27,061 nt of DNA from Nitrosopumilus sp. UBA526 (GCA_002506665.1 DAXZ01000040.1:10144-37204); one strand, 5' to 3'; counted from the first letter of the stretch, positions 8,799 to 16,475 are shown. Notes: a model not told the origin generated them from the sequence alone. Numbers and translations: made by a program.

Positions 8799-11527
8799 TC
8801 CCAAAAACCCCTGGTTACAACATACTGCCTCTCTGCCTCATATATCTGCCGAAACAAGTGTTCCTCATCGACCATGTTTCGCAGTATTCTCGCAGCAGTG
8901 TCAGCACCGACGCCATATCCTGATATTACGGTGATTGCAGTCCTGCCAAAATTCTCAATCAAAGAGGCAACCTTCCATGCACGGTCAAGCTTGTGTGTTT
9001 CTTCTGCAGACAACTCTTTTCCGTCATGTTTTTTCCTGATTATCTTTGCTAAATCATAATCAGAATAGTATGTCGCAGTAATCTGCCTTGCCTTGCAGTA
9101 GGGACATACCAGACGCTTGACCTCAGAGGTCTGGACTGCTAGCTCCCATTTGCCACAGCGGGCACAGATTAGACGATGTTTGGTCTTTGCAAGCCTAGCC
9201 TTTACAAGATCAAGAATTCCTTGGTCAAGGTTTGCCGGAGATGAGTAGTACTTTGTGGTGTGATCCAATATAGGCTCTGCAAGTCTTGAGAACTGATCAA
9301 CTTCAGACCACATTACATGAATTTTATCATCTTTGATTTTTTGCAGTATATCATCACAGCCTTTGAGATCATATTTGTCATGAAACAACTCACGTAATGC
9401 TTCATGTACAAGAGCAGTCTTTGAGTATCGCTCATACAAGAATCGGGCAAGTTTTTTGTCATATATTGCACCACGACCTACCACTCCAAACTTTTTTGCA
9501 ACACACCACGTCCTCCAGTTCACATTGTGCGTTCCAGTCAGAGATGCACTAACCATGGACTGTAAATCATAGTCATCTTTTAACACCGCAAGAAAGAGTC
9601 CTTCGGAGATGCGAGAAGTAGAGGACAGGACAATTCTATAGCCATCAGACCGGGACTCGACTGTAGAGCCTAGCATTGAAGAGAGCATTGAAGACAAGAG
9701 TGCTGAGAGTGTAGTGTTGATTCGGGTTCCAAGACAGCAGTGAACTACCAGCAAACCCTGAGATCTGTTTGACTCGATTACAATGGTATTATGATCTGGA
9801 ATCTTGGCCAGAGTCAGCTCTTGGATGACATTGTTTGTCAGTGTGTATCTGCCATCCTTGACTCTGCTACGAAAGTCTCCTACCTTTTGTGCAGTTTTGT
9901 AATCGATGGGGATGTTTTCACCCTCCCAGTACGGCACAGTAATTCCCTTGCCTCGATAAGGTTCGACATTTACATAAAGTGACTTTTCATCTACGTTTAG
10001 TATTCTCCACTGTGAGCCCTTTAGAACAAAGACATTTCCCGAGTCTCCAAAGTCCCCTACAAATCTTTGATCCAGAGATCCGATTATCTTCTTTCCTACA
10101 CTGTCAAAGACCCTGAACTTTAGTATGTCAGGAATTGTTGAGAGGTTCTCAAAATAATATTTGAATGCGCGTCTCTTCTTCCACCAGGTCATCTTTGTTT
10201 TATCAAAGAATATCAGGTAGTTTGAATCAAGCAGTTCTAAGACACTGATGAGATCCTCAATCTTTAGATTTCTAAAGGGGTATGCCTTGATTACTATCTC
10301 AAAGGCTTGCTCAACTGAAATTTCGCCTAGCTGTATTGAGAGTCCGACTAGATGGTGTGCTAGTACATCAAGGGAACCATCATGGATTATTTGATCCTCA
10401 ATAGATCTCTCTCGGATTCGGTCAAGAATTGCCTGCGCTTCAAACTCGTCATCAGGGTTGTTTGTAATGACAAACCCAGCTGCTGATGAATTTCGGTTAT
10501 GCTTGCTTCTGCCTATTCTTTGAATAAACTTTGATACCTGCCTAGGGGAACCATAATGTATTACTAGTTGGACGGATCCTATATCTAGTCCTAGCTCCAA
10601 TGAGGATGTACACACTACAATTCCGTGTCTTCCCTCACGCAGGGTCAGCTCAGTCTCCTCTCTTACCTCCCTTGAGAGAGACCCGTGGTGCAGCTCGATT
10701 GGGATTGTAGATTTTTGTTTTAGTGTTGATGCTAGAAACTCGGCCTCCCCGCGGGTATTGGTAAAGAGTAAGACAGGCGAGTCTAGTTCTAGCTCGGAGA
10801 CATATCGGATTATCTCGTCTGCCACATCAGAGATGGTTCCGTTTACATATCTTATCTCCACATCATATCTCCGAACTGACGTGTCTCTGATTATCTTGCA
10901 TCTTCGCTTTGTTCCTACGACAAACTTTGCAGCTTCGGTAGGATTTCCTACAGTAGCTGACAGCCCTATCTTGGTAAGAGGGAGGCTTGAGTTTAGTTCT
11001 AGTCTCTCAATACTCAGGGATAGTTGGGAGCCTCTCTCACTTGCAAGCAACTCGTGTACCTCGTCTATTACAATCCATTCTAGCTCAGATAGTGCAGCAA
11101 GCATCTTTGCTTGTGTTAGCAAGATTACCAGGGTCTCAGGAGTCGTGATAAGAACGTCTGGTGGGTCTTGGGTTATCTGTCTCCTTTCTTTCTGGCTGGT
11201 ATCGCCATGACGTACATTGATGTTTAGCTGGGAACCGTGTGCATACTTTGTAATTCTTCTAAAGACATCACGGTTTAATGCCCTCAGAGGTGTGATGTAA
11301 AGGACCTTTACCTTGCCAGCTCTTTTAGAATCTTTGAGGAGATAAAAGATTGGTATGACAGAACACTCAGTCTTGCCTGACCCAGTAGGTGCAATGACAA
11401 GACAGTCCTTCTTTTGTAGTATTACAGGTGATGCCTTTGCCTGAATTTCAGTAAGTTTAGAAAATCCATATCTTCCAAACAATGAATCAAGTTTGGTTGA
11501 TTGTTTTATCTGATCGTGATTTTTCAT
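8795..11527 (-). CDS. Lhr-type DEAD/DEVH-box superfamily 2 helicase with zinc-ribbon
   Basis: An ATP-dependent nucleic-acid helicase of about 910 residues in the Lhr/Ski2-like group of superfamily 2. Counted from the TTG at 11533, Walker A is APTGSGKT (48-55), the DEVH box is at 157-160, motif III is SAT (192-194), and motif VI is QRIGRSKHNR (338-347). A winged-helix region and the Lhr core domain follow. Near the C-terminus a CxxC...CPYC pair (790-793 and 810-813) forms a probable zinc ribbon, and YGVGADTAARIL (about 877-888) looks like a helix-hairpin-helix. The ATG at 11527 is preferred over the TTG two codons upstream. Being opposite an RPA-like gene and next to a RadB-like gene fits a DNA repair role. 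The exact subfamily (aLhr1/aLhr2) was not settled. Confidence 0.92.
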   Translation of the reverse strand: MKNHDQIKQSTKLDSLFGRYGFSKLTEIQAKASPVILQKKDCLVIAPTGSGKTECSVIPIFYLLKDSKRAGKVKVLYITPLRALNRDVFRRITKYAHGSQLNINVRHGDTSQKERRQITQDPPDVLITTPETLVILLTQAKMLAALSELEWIVIDEVHELLASERGSQLSLSIERLELNSSLPLTKIGLSATVGNPTEAAKFVVGTKRRCKIIRDTSVRRYDVEIRYVNGTISDVADEIIRYVSELELDSPVLLFTNTRGEAEFLASTLKQKSTIPIELHHGSLSREVREETELTLREGRHGIVVCTSSLELGLDIGSVQLVIHYGSPRQVSKFIQRIGRSKHNRNSSAAGFVITNNPDDEFEAQAILDRIRERSIEDQIIHDGSLDVLAHHLVGLSIQLGEISVEQAFEIVIKAYPFRNLKIEDLISVLELLDSNYLIFFDKTKMTWWKKRRAFKYYFENLSTIPDILKFRVFDSVGKKIIGSLDQRFVGDFGDSGNVFVLKGSQWRILNVDEKSLYVNVEPYRGKGITVPYWEGENIPIDYKTAQKVGDFRSRVKDGRYTLTNNVIQELTLAKIPDHNTIVIESNRSQGLLVVHCCLGTRINTTLSALLSSMLSSMLGSTVESRSDGYRIVLSSTSRISEGLFLAVLKDDYDLQSMVSASLTGTHNVNWRTWCVAKKFGVVGRGAIYDKKLARFLYERYSKTALVHEALRELFHDKYDLKGCDDILQKIKDDKIHVMWSEVDQFSRLAEPILDHTTKYYSSPANLDQGILDLVKARLAKTKHRLICARCGKWELAVQTSEVKRLVCPYCKARQITATYYSDYDLAKIIRKKHDGKELSAEETHKLDRAWKVASLIENFGRTAITVISGYGVGADTAARILRNMVDEEHLFRQIYEAERQYVVTRGFWD

Positions 11528-11603
11528 AGACAATCACACCGACTAGGCCGAGTGCAAATAAAACTAGGGTAATAACTGGGATAGAGTCAAAGATTCCTGC
11601 CAT
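11487..11603 (-). CDS. Small single-helix membrane protein
   Basis: A 38-residue frame, too short for most gene callers, that starts with ATG at 11603. It reads MAGIFDSIPVITLVLFALG followed by LVGVIVYEKSRSDK and a short tail, ending in TGA. The middle 20 residues form one clear transmembrane helix with a positively charged end (KSRSDK), so the N-terminus should face out. It starts right after the RadB-like gene (23 nt after its stop) and overlaps the start of the helicase gene by about 40 nt in another frame. This arrangement suggests one minus-strand transcript. No function is known to me; short membrane ORFs may be spurious, but the regular helix and charge pattern support it. Confidence 0.5.
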   Translation of the reverse strand: MAGIFDSIPVITLVLFALGLVGVIVYEKSRSDKTINQT

Positions 11604-11625
11604 TATTTAGCCTAGGTGCAGGCCG

Positions 11626-12276
11626 TTAAAAATCTTCAGTTTTATCAGACATCCCAGTCTTGTTAATCGTGTAGGCAAAGCTTGCTTTCTTTAATGCCCA
11701 ATAAATCTGGCCAGAAAACTTTGATGAATTTTTAGACAGGTGTATCTTGATGTGTGTGAATGGATCTATTGCACTCTGCATGTTTTCTGCCTCACCGCTC
11801 TCTGTGTGCCTGATCATGTTGGTGATGACTATGGGGATTTTTTTTGTAATGGAATATTGGGATATCTCATGCATGTGTCTTGTAAATACCGAGTTTTTCT
11901 CAAAGATGGATTGGTCTTTGTTATACTCGTAAGAGAAGAGATCAGTAATATTATCAATGACTATCAGAGAAAAACTATCCTTGAGTGATGCAATTGATTT
12001 TATCTGCTCAGACGTGTTGGTTACTCGGGATACTGTTATTTTTTCAAGCAGGTCTGCATTTGATTCTTGTTGAATCTCTAGTATTCGTTCTGGCCTAAAT
12101 CCCCCAGTCGTGTCCAGATACAAGACATTGCCGCCATTTTTAATGGAATTTATCGACAGCTGCAACAACAGCAGGGTCTTGCCTGTTCCGTTGCCGCCAA
12201 AGATATCTACGATCACGCCGCTTGGGATTCCTCCGGAGAGGAATTGGTCTAATTTTTGTATGCCAGTTGCGATCAT
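11626..12276 (-). CDS. RadB/RecA-superfamily ATPase (RadA paralog)
   Basis: A 216-residue RecA-fold ATPase without the N-terminal helix-hairpin-helix domain of RadA, as in RadB. It starts MIATGIQKLDQFLSGGIPSG, the typical opening of RadA/RadB cores. Walker A is GGNGTGKT (27-34), a segment FRPERI lies at 60-65, and Walker B is LIVIDN (104-109). The C-terminal part has the VITNMIRH...DPFTHIKIHLSK pattern that in RadA corresponds to the VTNQV and 'W.H....R' regions. It probably assists homologous recombination or helicase/polymerase loading. The ATG at 12276 has an AT-rich TTTAAATTTT box some 25 nt upstream. Confidence 0.85.
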   Translation of the reverse strand: MIATGIQKLDQFLSGGIPSGVIVDIFGGNGTGKTLLLLQLSINSIKNGGNVLYLDTTGGFRPERILEIQQESNADLLEKITVSRVTNTSEQIKSIASLKDSFSLIVIDNITDLFSYEYNKDQSIFEKNSVFTRHMHEISQYSITKKIPIVITNMIRHTESGEAENMQSAIDPFTHIKIHLSKNSSKFSGQIYWALKKASFAYTINKTGMSDKTEDF

Positions 12277-12451
12277 TTGTATAATTAGTAGAAAACAAAG
12301 AAAAATTTAAAGAGTTTTAATTGTGTTAAGAGCTATAACTGTGAATGCATGTAAGCTATTGCTCTATCCCTAGTATTGCTAGCTGATTCTTGGTGTGACC
12401 CTCCATTCCCTCTAGAAAAGTATATGATACTTGGATATACCAGCAATGTTG

Positions 12452-13402
12452 TTATTTGTCTGGTTTTTTATGAATATCACGATTAAACTGCAGTCTGTCA
12501 GATAACATACGGTTTAGTTCATCATAACCAGGAAGGTCTGATTTTAATTTTCTAGCCTCGTTTAGAAAATATTTTGAATCCTCTACCCTATCAAGTACAT
12601 AAAGTGCTTTGGCTTTGTTGTACAGAGTAGATGCTTTGTCGTACAAATAATCATCTTTGTCTGAACCTATTTCAAGTGCCTTATCATAACAAGATAGTGC
12701 TTTTTCAAATTTCCCAATTGCATCAAGTGAAACGCCTTTGGAAAAAAATGCATATGCAGTAGAATCGTCTATTTTTATTATTTCATCATAACAATTTATC
12801 GATTCCTCGAATTTCCCAAGTAGTTGAAAGTCTAATCCTTTGTTGTATAGAGCATCAATATTATTTGGGTCTAATTTTATCACCTCATCATAACATTCTA
12901 TGGATTTTTTCAGCATGTCAGAGTCTTTATTAATTTCATAAAAATCACCAAAGAGCACACCTTTGGAAAAAAAGGCGTTAGTGTGGTTTGGATCCAATTC
13001 TAGTACCCTATTCAAGCTGTTCATTGCTTCATCTAATTTTCCAAGATTGTATTGTATGATTGATCTTTTGTAAAATGCCCAGAGTGTAGATTCGCTTGGT
13101 TTTATGCCATCTAGTTTTTCAAGACATTCAAGGGCTTCTTTTTCCATACCAAGTTTCACAAATAATTCCGCCTTTCCAGGATATGAAAAAACTATATCCG
13201 GGTCTAATTCGATTATTTTATCATAACAAGACATTGTATCTTCAATCTTGTCAAGTTTTTCTAACGCCATGGATTTTTCCAGATATACAATGGCAGGATC
13301 TGGATCTATACCTATTGCCTCATCAAAGTATTTGATTGCTTCTTCAAATTTTCCGGCATTACATAGTTCTCTAGCCCTACTAAGAGGATTATAGATTTCC
13401 AT
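12452..13402 (-). CDS. TPR repeat protein
   Basis: A 316-residue soluble protein made almost wholly of tetratricopeptide repeats of 34-36 residues. Successive repeats end in YFDEAIGIDPD, CYDKIIELDPD, SLNRVLELDPN, CYDEVIKLDPN, CYDEIIKID and CYDKALEIGSD, so seven to eight repeats can be counted. The pattern is the usual A/G at position 8 and P at position 32. There is no signal peptide or membrane helix. TPR arrays mediate protein-protein contacts; partner unknown. The near-identical 'CYDE-IIKLDPN' units suggest recent internal duplication. The ATG at 13402 has an AT-rich TTTAAATTA element about 27 nt upstream. Confidence 0.92.
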   Translation of the reverse strand: MEIYNPLSRARELCNAGKFEEAIKYFDEAIGIDPDPAIVYLEKSMALEKLDKIEDTMSCYDKIIELDPDIVFSYPGKAELFVKLGMEKEALECLEKLDGIKPSESTLWAFYKRSIIQYNLGKLDEAMNSLNRVLELDPNHTNAFFSKGVLFGDFYEINKDSDMLKKSIECYDEVIKLDPNNIDALYNKGLDFQLLGKFEESINCYDEIIKIDDSTAYAFFSKGVSLDAIGKFEKALSCYDKALEIGSDKDDYLYDKASTLYNKAKALYVLDRVEDSKYFLNEARKLKSDLPGYDELNRMLSDRLQFNRDIHKKPDK

Positions 13403-13481
13403 ATAATATTATTATATAAATAATAATTTAAATTGTTGGATCTGTTTAGGCCTGCCAGTCTCTCCGATTAGATTGTCAAGT

Positions 13482-13574
13482 ATGTGTGAGATAGACCGTG
13501 TCTGTTTTGATATGATTTTGTATGATCAGCTTGAAAAAGCTAGGCATGACCTAAACAGGTACGATTATTCTTGA
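13482..13574 (+). pseudogene. Remnant reading frame ending in the KARHDLNRY repeat
   Basis: A short plus-strand frame ends in LYDQLEKARHDLNRYDYS and TGA. The DNA for KARHDLNRY is the same as that in three further places (14882, 16372 and 17607). There it is joined to a HisK-like start MKFRY by a frame shift of one base, and in two copies runs on to RKLFS and a stop. It looks like the end of a deleted coil-containing protein, possibly a sensor kinase; this is inference. The flanking TGTTTAGG (13443-13450) and CCTAAACA (13550-13557) are inverted, so a small transposon-like footprint is the alternative. Confidence 0.3.
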
Positions 13575-13605
13575 CACATAAATGGAAAAAAATGTGTAGA
13601 AATAT

Positions 13606-14208
13606 CTAATTTAATTGATTAGATATTCTCTCTTTTACTTGATCTTTGTTGCCGGATCTATCATCTAGCTTGTTTGTTGCTTGATTATGTTCTATTTTGT
13701 AGATGGATTTTGAGATCGATATTGGAGAGTATGCATCACCAAATATACTATCAGTGTCTTTTCCAAGCAATAAAATTACTTGATTTCCTGCGGCTAGTTC
13801 TAATGCTTCAGTTTTAGTAGTTATTCCATCTAAAACACCACCGGCCATTACAACTTTGAGTGTTTTATCATTTAGATTACCCTTGATAACATCGTCCACT
13901 TTGACAGCAAACTCTGTGTATACTCTAGGCAAAGTATCAGAGCGAATAATCTTCCAGTAGGGTTTTACTTCTAGAATGGTTCCTTCAACAATTAATTGTG
14001 CTCTATCTATCTCTTGCTTTTCTGTCAAGGCCTCTTCCAAAGTATGGACTCCGATAGTTACACCGGGATTATCAATGGCAAATTGTTTTCCTATTTTGTC
14101 AGCATCATCAGGCATACCAATTACCAATACAGGCAATATAGAGAGAGCTAAAAGAGGTAATAGTTTTTTGTTCAGTTTAATACATTCCTCTAATTGTTGA
14201 GATATCAT
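13606..14208 (-). CDS. Exported OB/NTR-like domain protein, paralog A, partner of the metalloprotease
   Basis: A protein of about 190-200 residues with a hydrophobic export segment (KLLPLLALSILPVLVIG). A beta-rich domain follows with the pattern LIVEGTILEV ... YTEFAVKVDDVIKG ... LKVVMAGG ... GNQVILLLGKD. This 'V.G.V...T...v.V..V.KG...v....GG...G...l.fL' order is widespread in secreted proteins and recalls the OB fold of NTR/TIMP domains. The N-terminal Cys of TIMPs is absent. It has the same layout as the protein at 15441-16037. The ATG at 14208 lies inside the end of the protease gene. The paralog begins one nucleotide after the protease stop; the equivalent codon here is CTG at 14173-14175, so that may be the true start. 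No function is proven. Confidence 0.72.
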   Translation of the reverse strand: MISQQLEECIKLNKKLLPLLALSILPVLVIGMPDDADKIGKQFAIDNPGVTIGVHTLEEALTEKQEIDRAQLIVEGTILEVKPYWKIIRSDTLPRVYTEFAVKVDDVIKGNLNDKTLKVVMAGGVLDGITTKTEALELAAGNQVILLLGKDTDSIFGDAYSPISISKSIYKIEHNQATNKLDDRSGNKDQVKERISNQLN

Positions 14209-14722
14209 GGCTGTTTAATGATCTATCCACAGTATTTGATGAAAGAGTTGCGCGTATTGGTGAACTTGTTGTTTCAGTATGATCATGAATACCTGCCACA
14301 TGTCTAATTTCATGGATTGCAACAGTTTCATAGTCACAAGACCGCCAACCTTGAGATATATTTACATCTCCAAAGTCTTGGTGAGAGTTAAATTCTAGAT
14401 CTGTATAGGACATGACACCGTTATTAGTTATGTAAGATGTTTCTGCAAGAGTAGATGAAAACCAACCAACCAAATGAGCGCCAATATCAATATCTCCATT
14501 TGAATCATCTCGTGTAAAGTTCCACCAACTTAATGGAACATTATTCCACACATTGGCAGATTTTACAAAATCAGTTGCCGGTGTAAAACTTTGATGAGAG
14601 ATATTATTCAATGATAAAGTACTATCAAATGTCATGTCTGTTTGCCAAGTAAAAGTATTGCTTGTATGATCTGCAAATGCATAATTAATGCTACTAAATG
14701 GCAAAATCATTGCAACACCCAA
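14177..14722 (-). CDS. Matrixin/metzincin-like secreted metalloprotease with frameshifted signal peptide
   Basis: A predicted exported zinc protease. The zinc motif is HEIRHVAGIHDH (137-148), which fits HExxHxxGxxD/H; the third-ligand position falls on Asp, as in snapalysin-type enzymes. N-terminal to it a matrixin-like GVMSYTDLEF segment is seen. The end is SHDISTIRGMY, like the 'S.DI..I..LY' end of matrixins. The Met-turn expected after the motif reads SPIRAT with no Met. The listed TTG start gives a short signal peptide ending INYAFA. Homologous cassette copies place the real ATG at 14760, but this copy lacks one base near 14737, so that frame is broken; one added base restores MTRITTK...ASLGVAMILPFS. 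It may be inactive, or start internally. Confidence 0.72.
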   Translation of the reverse strand: MGVAMILPFSSINYAFADHTSNTFTWQTDMTFDSTLSLNNISHQSFTPATDFVKSANVWNNVPLSWWNFTRDDSNGDIDIGAHLVGWFSSTLAETSYITNNGVMSYTDLEFNSHQDFGDVNISQGWRSCDYETVAIHEIRHVAGIHDHTETTSSPIRATLSSNTVDRSLNSHDISTIRGMY

Positions 14723-14745
14723 AGAGGCAGATAGGATGTTTTAGT

Positions 14746-14904
14746 CGTTATCCGAGTCATTAATTATGGTAAAATATATCATTATATTACAATTGATATT
14801 GTGTTGCGGTATGCCTTTGTATAATCAAAAATAACACAAATAATTTTCAAACATACAACGTATAATGAAGTTTAGGTACGAAAAGCTAGGCATGACCTAA
14901 ACAG
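14746..14904. repeat. Promoter/signal-peptide cassette copy A
   Basis: From the minus-strand ATG at 14760 upstream it contains, in order, a symmetric AT box (attatattac, 14781-14790) and a divergent plus-strand ATG at 14811 that reads MPLYNQK and stops. A second plus-strand start at 14865 reads MKFRYEKLGMT and stops. It ends in the hairpin GTTTAGGT (14870-14877)/ACCTAAAC (14895-14902). It is nearly identical to copy B in sequence and exactly equal in spacing (144 nt from ATG to the end of the repeat). Confidence 0.85.
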
Positions 14905-14914
14905 ATACAGAAAA

Positions 14915-15349
14915 TTATTTTCTTAAATTTCTATATTTAATTAAGAAAATTGATCCAACAATAAAAAATGGAAAGGTTATTGCCACACCAACTGTTGTTT
15001 CTAACGGGATAGTACGATAGTTTGCCGTAAATAGATTATACAATTCAGAAAACATTCGTTCAAAACCTATGTAAAGTAAAACTAGACTGATAATAAGATA
15101 CATATTTTTCTTGTATGTTGGGAATTTTTTCCCAATAACTAACACAAATATTACCATGGATGTTATAATTGCAAATATTATTGGAACCATAACGTATACT
15201 GATGCCCACCATATTTCGCAGTTTTTGGTTTGTACATCATACGTGTGTGTTAGGGGGCAATCTAATCCAATTATAGAACCTACTCCAAAAATATCTTGAG
15301 GGCCAAGTATCATTAATGCTACTAGTGAAAAAATAAAAAGAATTCTCAT
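14915..15349 (-). CDS. Small membrane protein with exported Cys-pair, paralog A
   Basis: A 144-residue protein. An N-terminal signal or anchor helix (MRILFIFSLVALMILG) is followed by a short outside loop DCPLTHTYDVQTKNCEIWW. Its two cysteines could form a disulfide. Three further hydrophobic helices follow (about 49-73, 84-100 and 118-138), and the tail is basic (KYRNLRK). It is about 70% identical by eye to the protein at 17640-18089, so the two arose by recent duplication. The ATG overlaps the stop of a decayed upstream frame in a TAATG, which hints that it was once translated after another protein. No family recognised. Confidence 0.72.
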   Translation of the reverse strand: MRILFIFSLVALMILGPQDIFGVGSIIGLDCPLTHTYDVQTKNCEIWWASVYVMVPIIFAIITSMVIFVLVIGKKFPTYKKNMYLIISLVLLYIGFERMFSELYNLFTANYRTIPLETTVGVAITFPFFIVGSIFLIKYRNLRK

Positions 15350-15440
15350 TAGCCAGTTACCGTAACGGTATTATGTAAATGAGTTGTTGTGTGTGCTGTA
15401 GATCCTGATGATAGAAACTTTTGGAGGTGTTGTAATACAA
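15349..15440 (-). pseudogene. Decayed C-terminus of a lost exported protein (copy A)
   Basis: The minus-strand frame reads FLSSGSTAHTTTHLHNTVTVTG and stops at 15349-15351, given here in parts as GSTAHTTTHLH and NTVTVTG. The same tail with few changes (GSTAHTITHLH, SNVTVTG) precedes the paralogous membrane gene at 18089. In both places the stop overlaps the next ATG as TAATG. No complete gene remains upstream; the frame runs directly into the end of the OB-like gene. Confidence 0.5.
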
Positions 15441-16037
15441 TTATTTAGACTCGTTCTTTGCATAATCCAAACTTCGTCCGTTTGGATAGTTTATATTGTA
15501 TACTTTGTTGTCTTCTCCGATTTTGTATTTGCTATATTTTCCTAACGATGAATATAATGCCTCACCGTCTTGAAAGGCAAATACAGATACTGGAGTCAGA
15601 TGAATTAGAATTTTTTCATCTATTTCAAATTGGGGTTCATAGGGAGCTAGATAGAATTTATTATCATATGTATAATGTCCATGTAGATAAAAAGTCAATG
15701 TCTCACTAGATACACCTTTGATGTCTTCATCCACCTTTATTGTAACTGGTACAGCACCATATGTCTTGCCATGCTTGCCCATCCAATCAATAGGATCACC
15801 TACCGATAGAACCGTGCCTATTACAGTATGAGAAATTCCATCTTTTATATCTGCTGGATTGACTGTGTCAATAGATACGGAACCATCATCGTGTATTATG
15901 TTTGAATTGGCTTTTGAAATGTCAGATGGGGTGTATGCATAGGTATTATTTTTTGAATCAATAGTAAATACCATTGTTATCCCTGCTGCAAGTATCACAC
16001 TTGCTAAAATTGTTGGAATTAAGATTTTGTTTTTCAT
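15441..16037 (-). CDS. Exported OB/NTR-like domain protein, paralog B
   Basis: A protein of about 198 residues. It has a signal/anchor segment (MKNKILIPTILASVILAAG) and a linker. A beta domain follows with HTVIGTVLSVGDP ... AVPVTIKVDEDIKG ... LTFYLHGHY ... IDEKILIHLTPV, the same order of strands as in paralog A. The ATG at 16037 lies one nucleotide after the stop (TGA at 16039-16041) of a decayed metalloprotease and gives a standard signal peptide; the longer frame from 16052 would overlap that gene. So both copies of this protein follow a metzincin-like gene. A role as inhibitor, chaperone or partner of that protease is inference. Here the partner protease is broken while this gene is intact. 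Confidence 0.75.
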   Translation of the reverse strand: MKNKILIPTILASVILAAGITMVFTIDSKNNTYAYTPSDISKANSNIIHDDGSVSIDTVNPADIKDGISHTVIGTVLSVGDPIDWMGKHGKTYGAVPVTIKVDEDIKGVSSETLTFYLHGHYTYDNKFYLAPYEPQFEIDEKILIHLTPVSVFAFQDGEALYSSLGKYSKYKIGEDNKVYNINYPNGRSLDYAKNESK

Positions 16038-16038
16038 C

Positions 16039-16250
16039 TCAATAAAATCCATTAATTTGTGTAATGTCGTCAGATTTTAGGCTGTTATAGTTACTGTTAC
16101 ATGAAGGATACATGAGACTGTGACTAGAAGATGTAAACCAGCCTACAGTATGAGCAACCTCTATTTGTTTCAAGTTCATTTACTTGACCTGTAGAACCAC
16201 TTGTTGCAATAGGCATTACCCCGGATTGTTTCTTTCGTTATCCAAGTCAT
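16039..16250 (-). pseudogene. Matrixin-like metalloprotease pseudogene
   Basis: Starts at the cassette ATG (16250, MTWITKE), but the signal peptide and most of the mature part are deleted. Pieces in two frames still match matrixins: VMPIATSGSTGQVNELETN, then after a frame change EVAHTVGWFTSSSHSLMYP and LKSDDITQINGFY before the stop. The zinc motif is now IEVAHTVG, without its first His, while the Met-turn LMYP survives. It sits exactly where the intact protease sits relative to its OB-like partner in the neighbouring unit. Confidence 0.75.
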
Positions 16251-16394
16251 TAATTATGGTAAAATATATCATTATATTACAATTGATATTGTTTTGCGGT
16301 ATGCCTTTGTATAATCAAAAATAACACAAATAATTTTCAAACATACAACGTATAATGAAGTTTAGGTACGAAAAGCTAGGCATGGCCTAAACAG
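16236..16394. repeat. Promoter/signal-peptide cassette copy B
   Basis: Same elements as copy A with a handful of substitutions: minus-strand ATG at 16250, AT box at 16271-16280, divergent ATG at 16301 (MPLYNQK, stop), HisK-like start at 16355 and the 23-base end repeat at 16372-16394. One substitution (GGCCTAAAC) weakens the terminal hairpin. Confidence 0.85.
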
Positions 16395-16475
16395 ATACTT
16401 ATCCTGATGGAATTAATGGTTGGTATTTTGATGTTTAGATGTTCAATATTTTGAATCTAAGGATCAGTATTTCAG

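Noticed and set aside
10758..11210. 150-codon plus-strand frame opposite the helicase
   Set aside because: It lies within the conserved helicase motif region on the other strand; low-complexity Ser/Thr-rich composition is typical of antisense translation.
12452..13402. Regular spacing of similar DNA units that could suggest a CRISPR or tandem-repeat array
   Set aside because: The units are coding TPR repeats of about 100 nt with diverged DNA and no spacers.
13403..13605. Intact insertion sequence between the TPR gene and the OB-like gene
   Set aside because: The inverted CTGTTTAGG ends enclose only about 117 nt with no transposase; kept only as a possible footprint.
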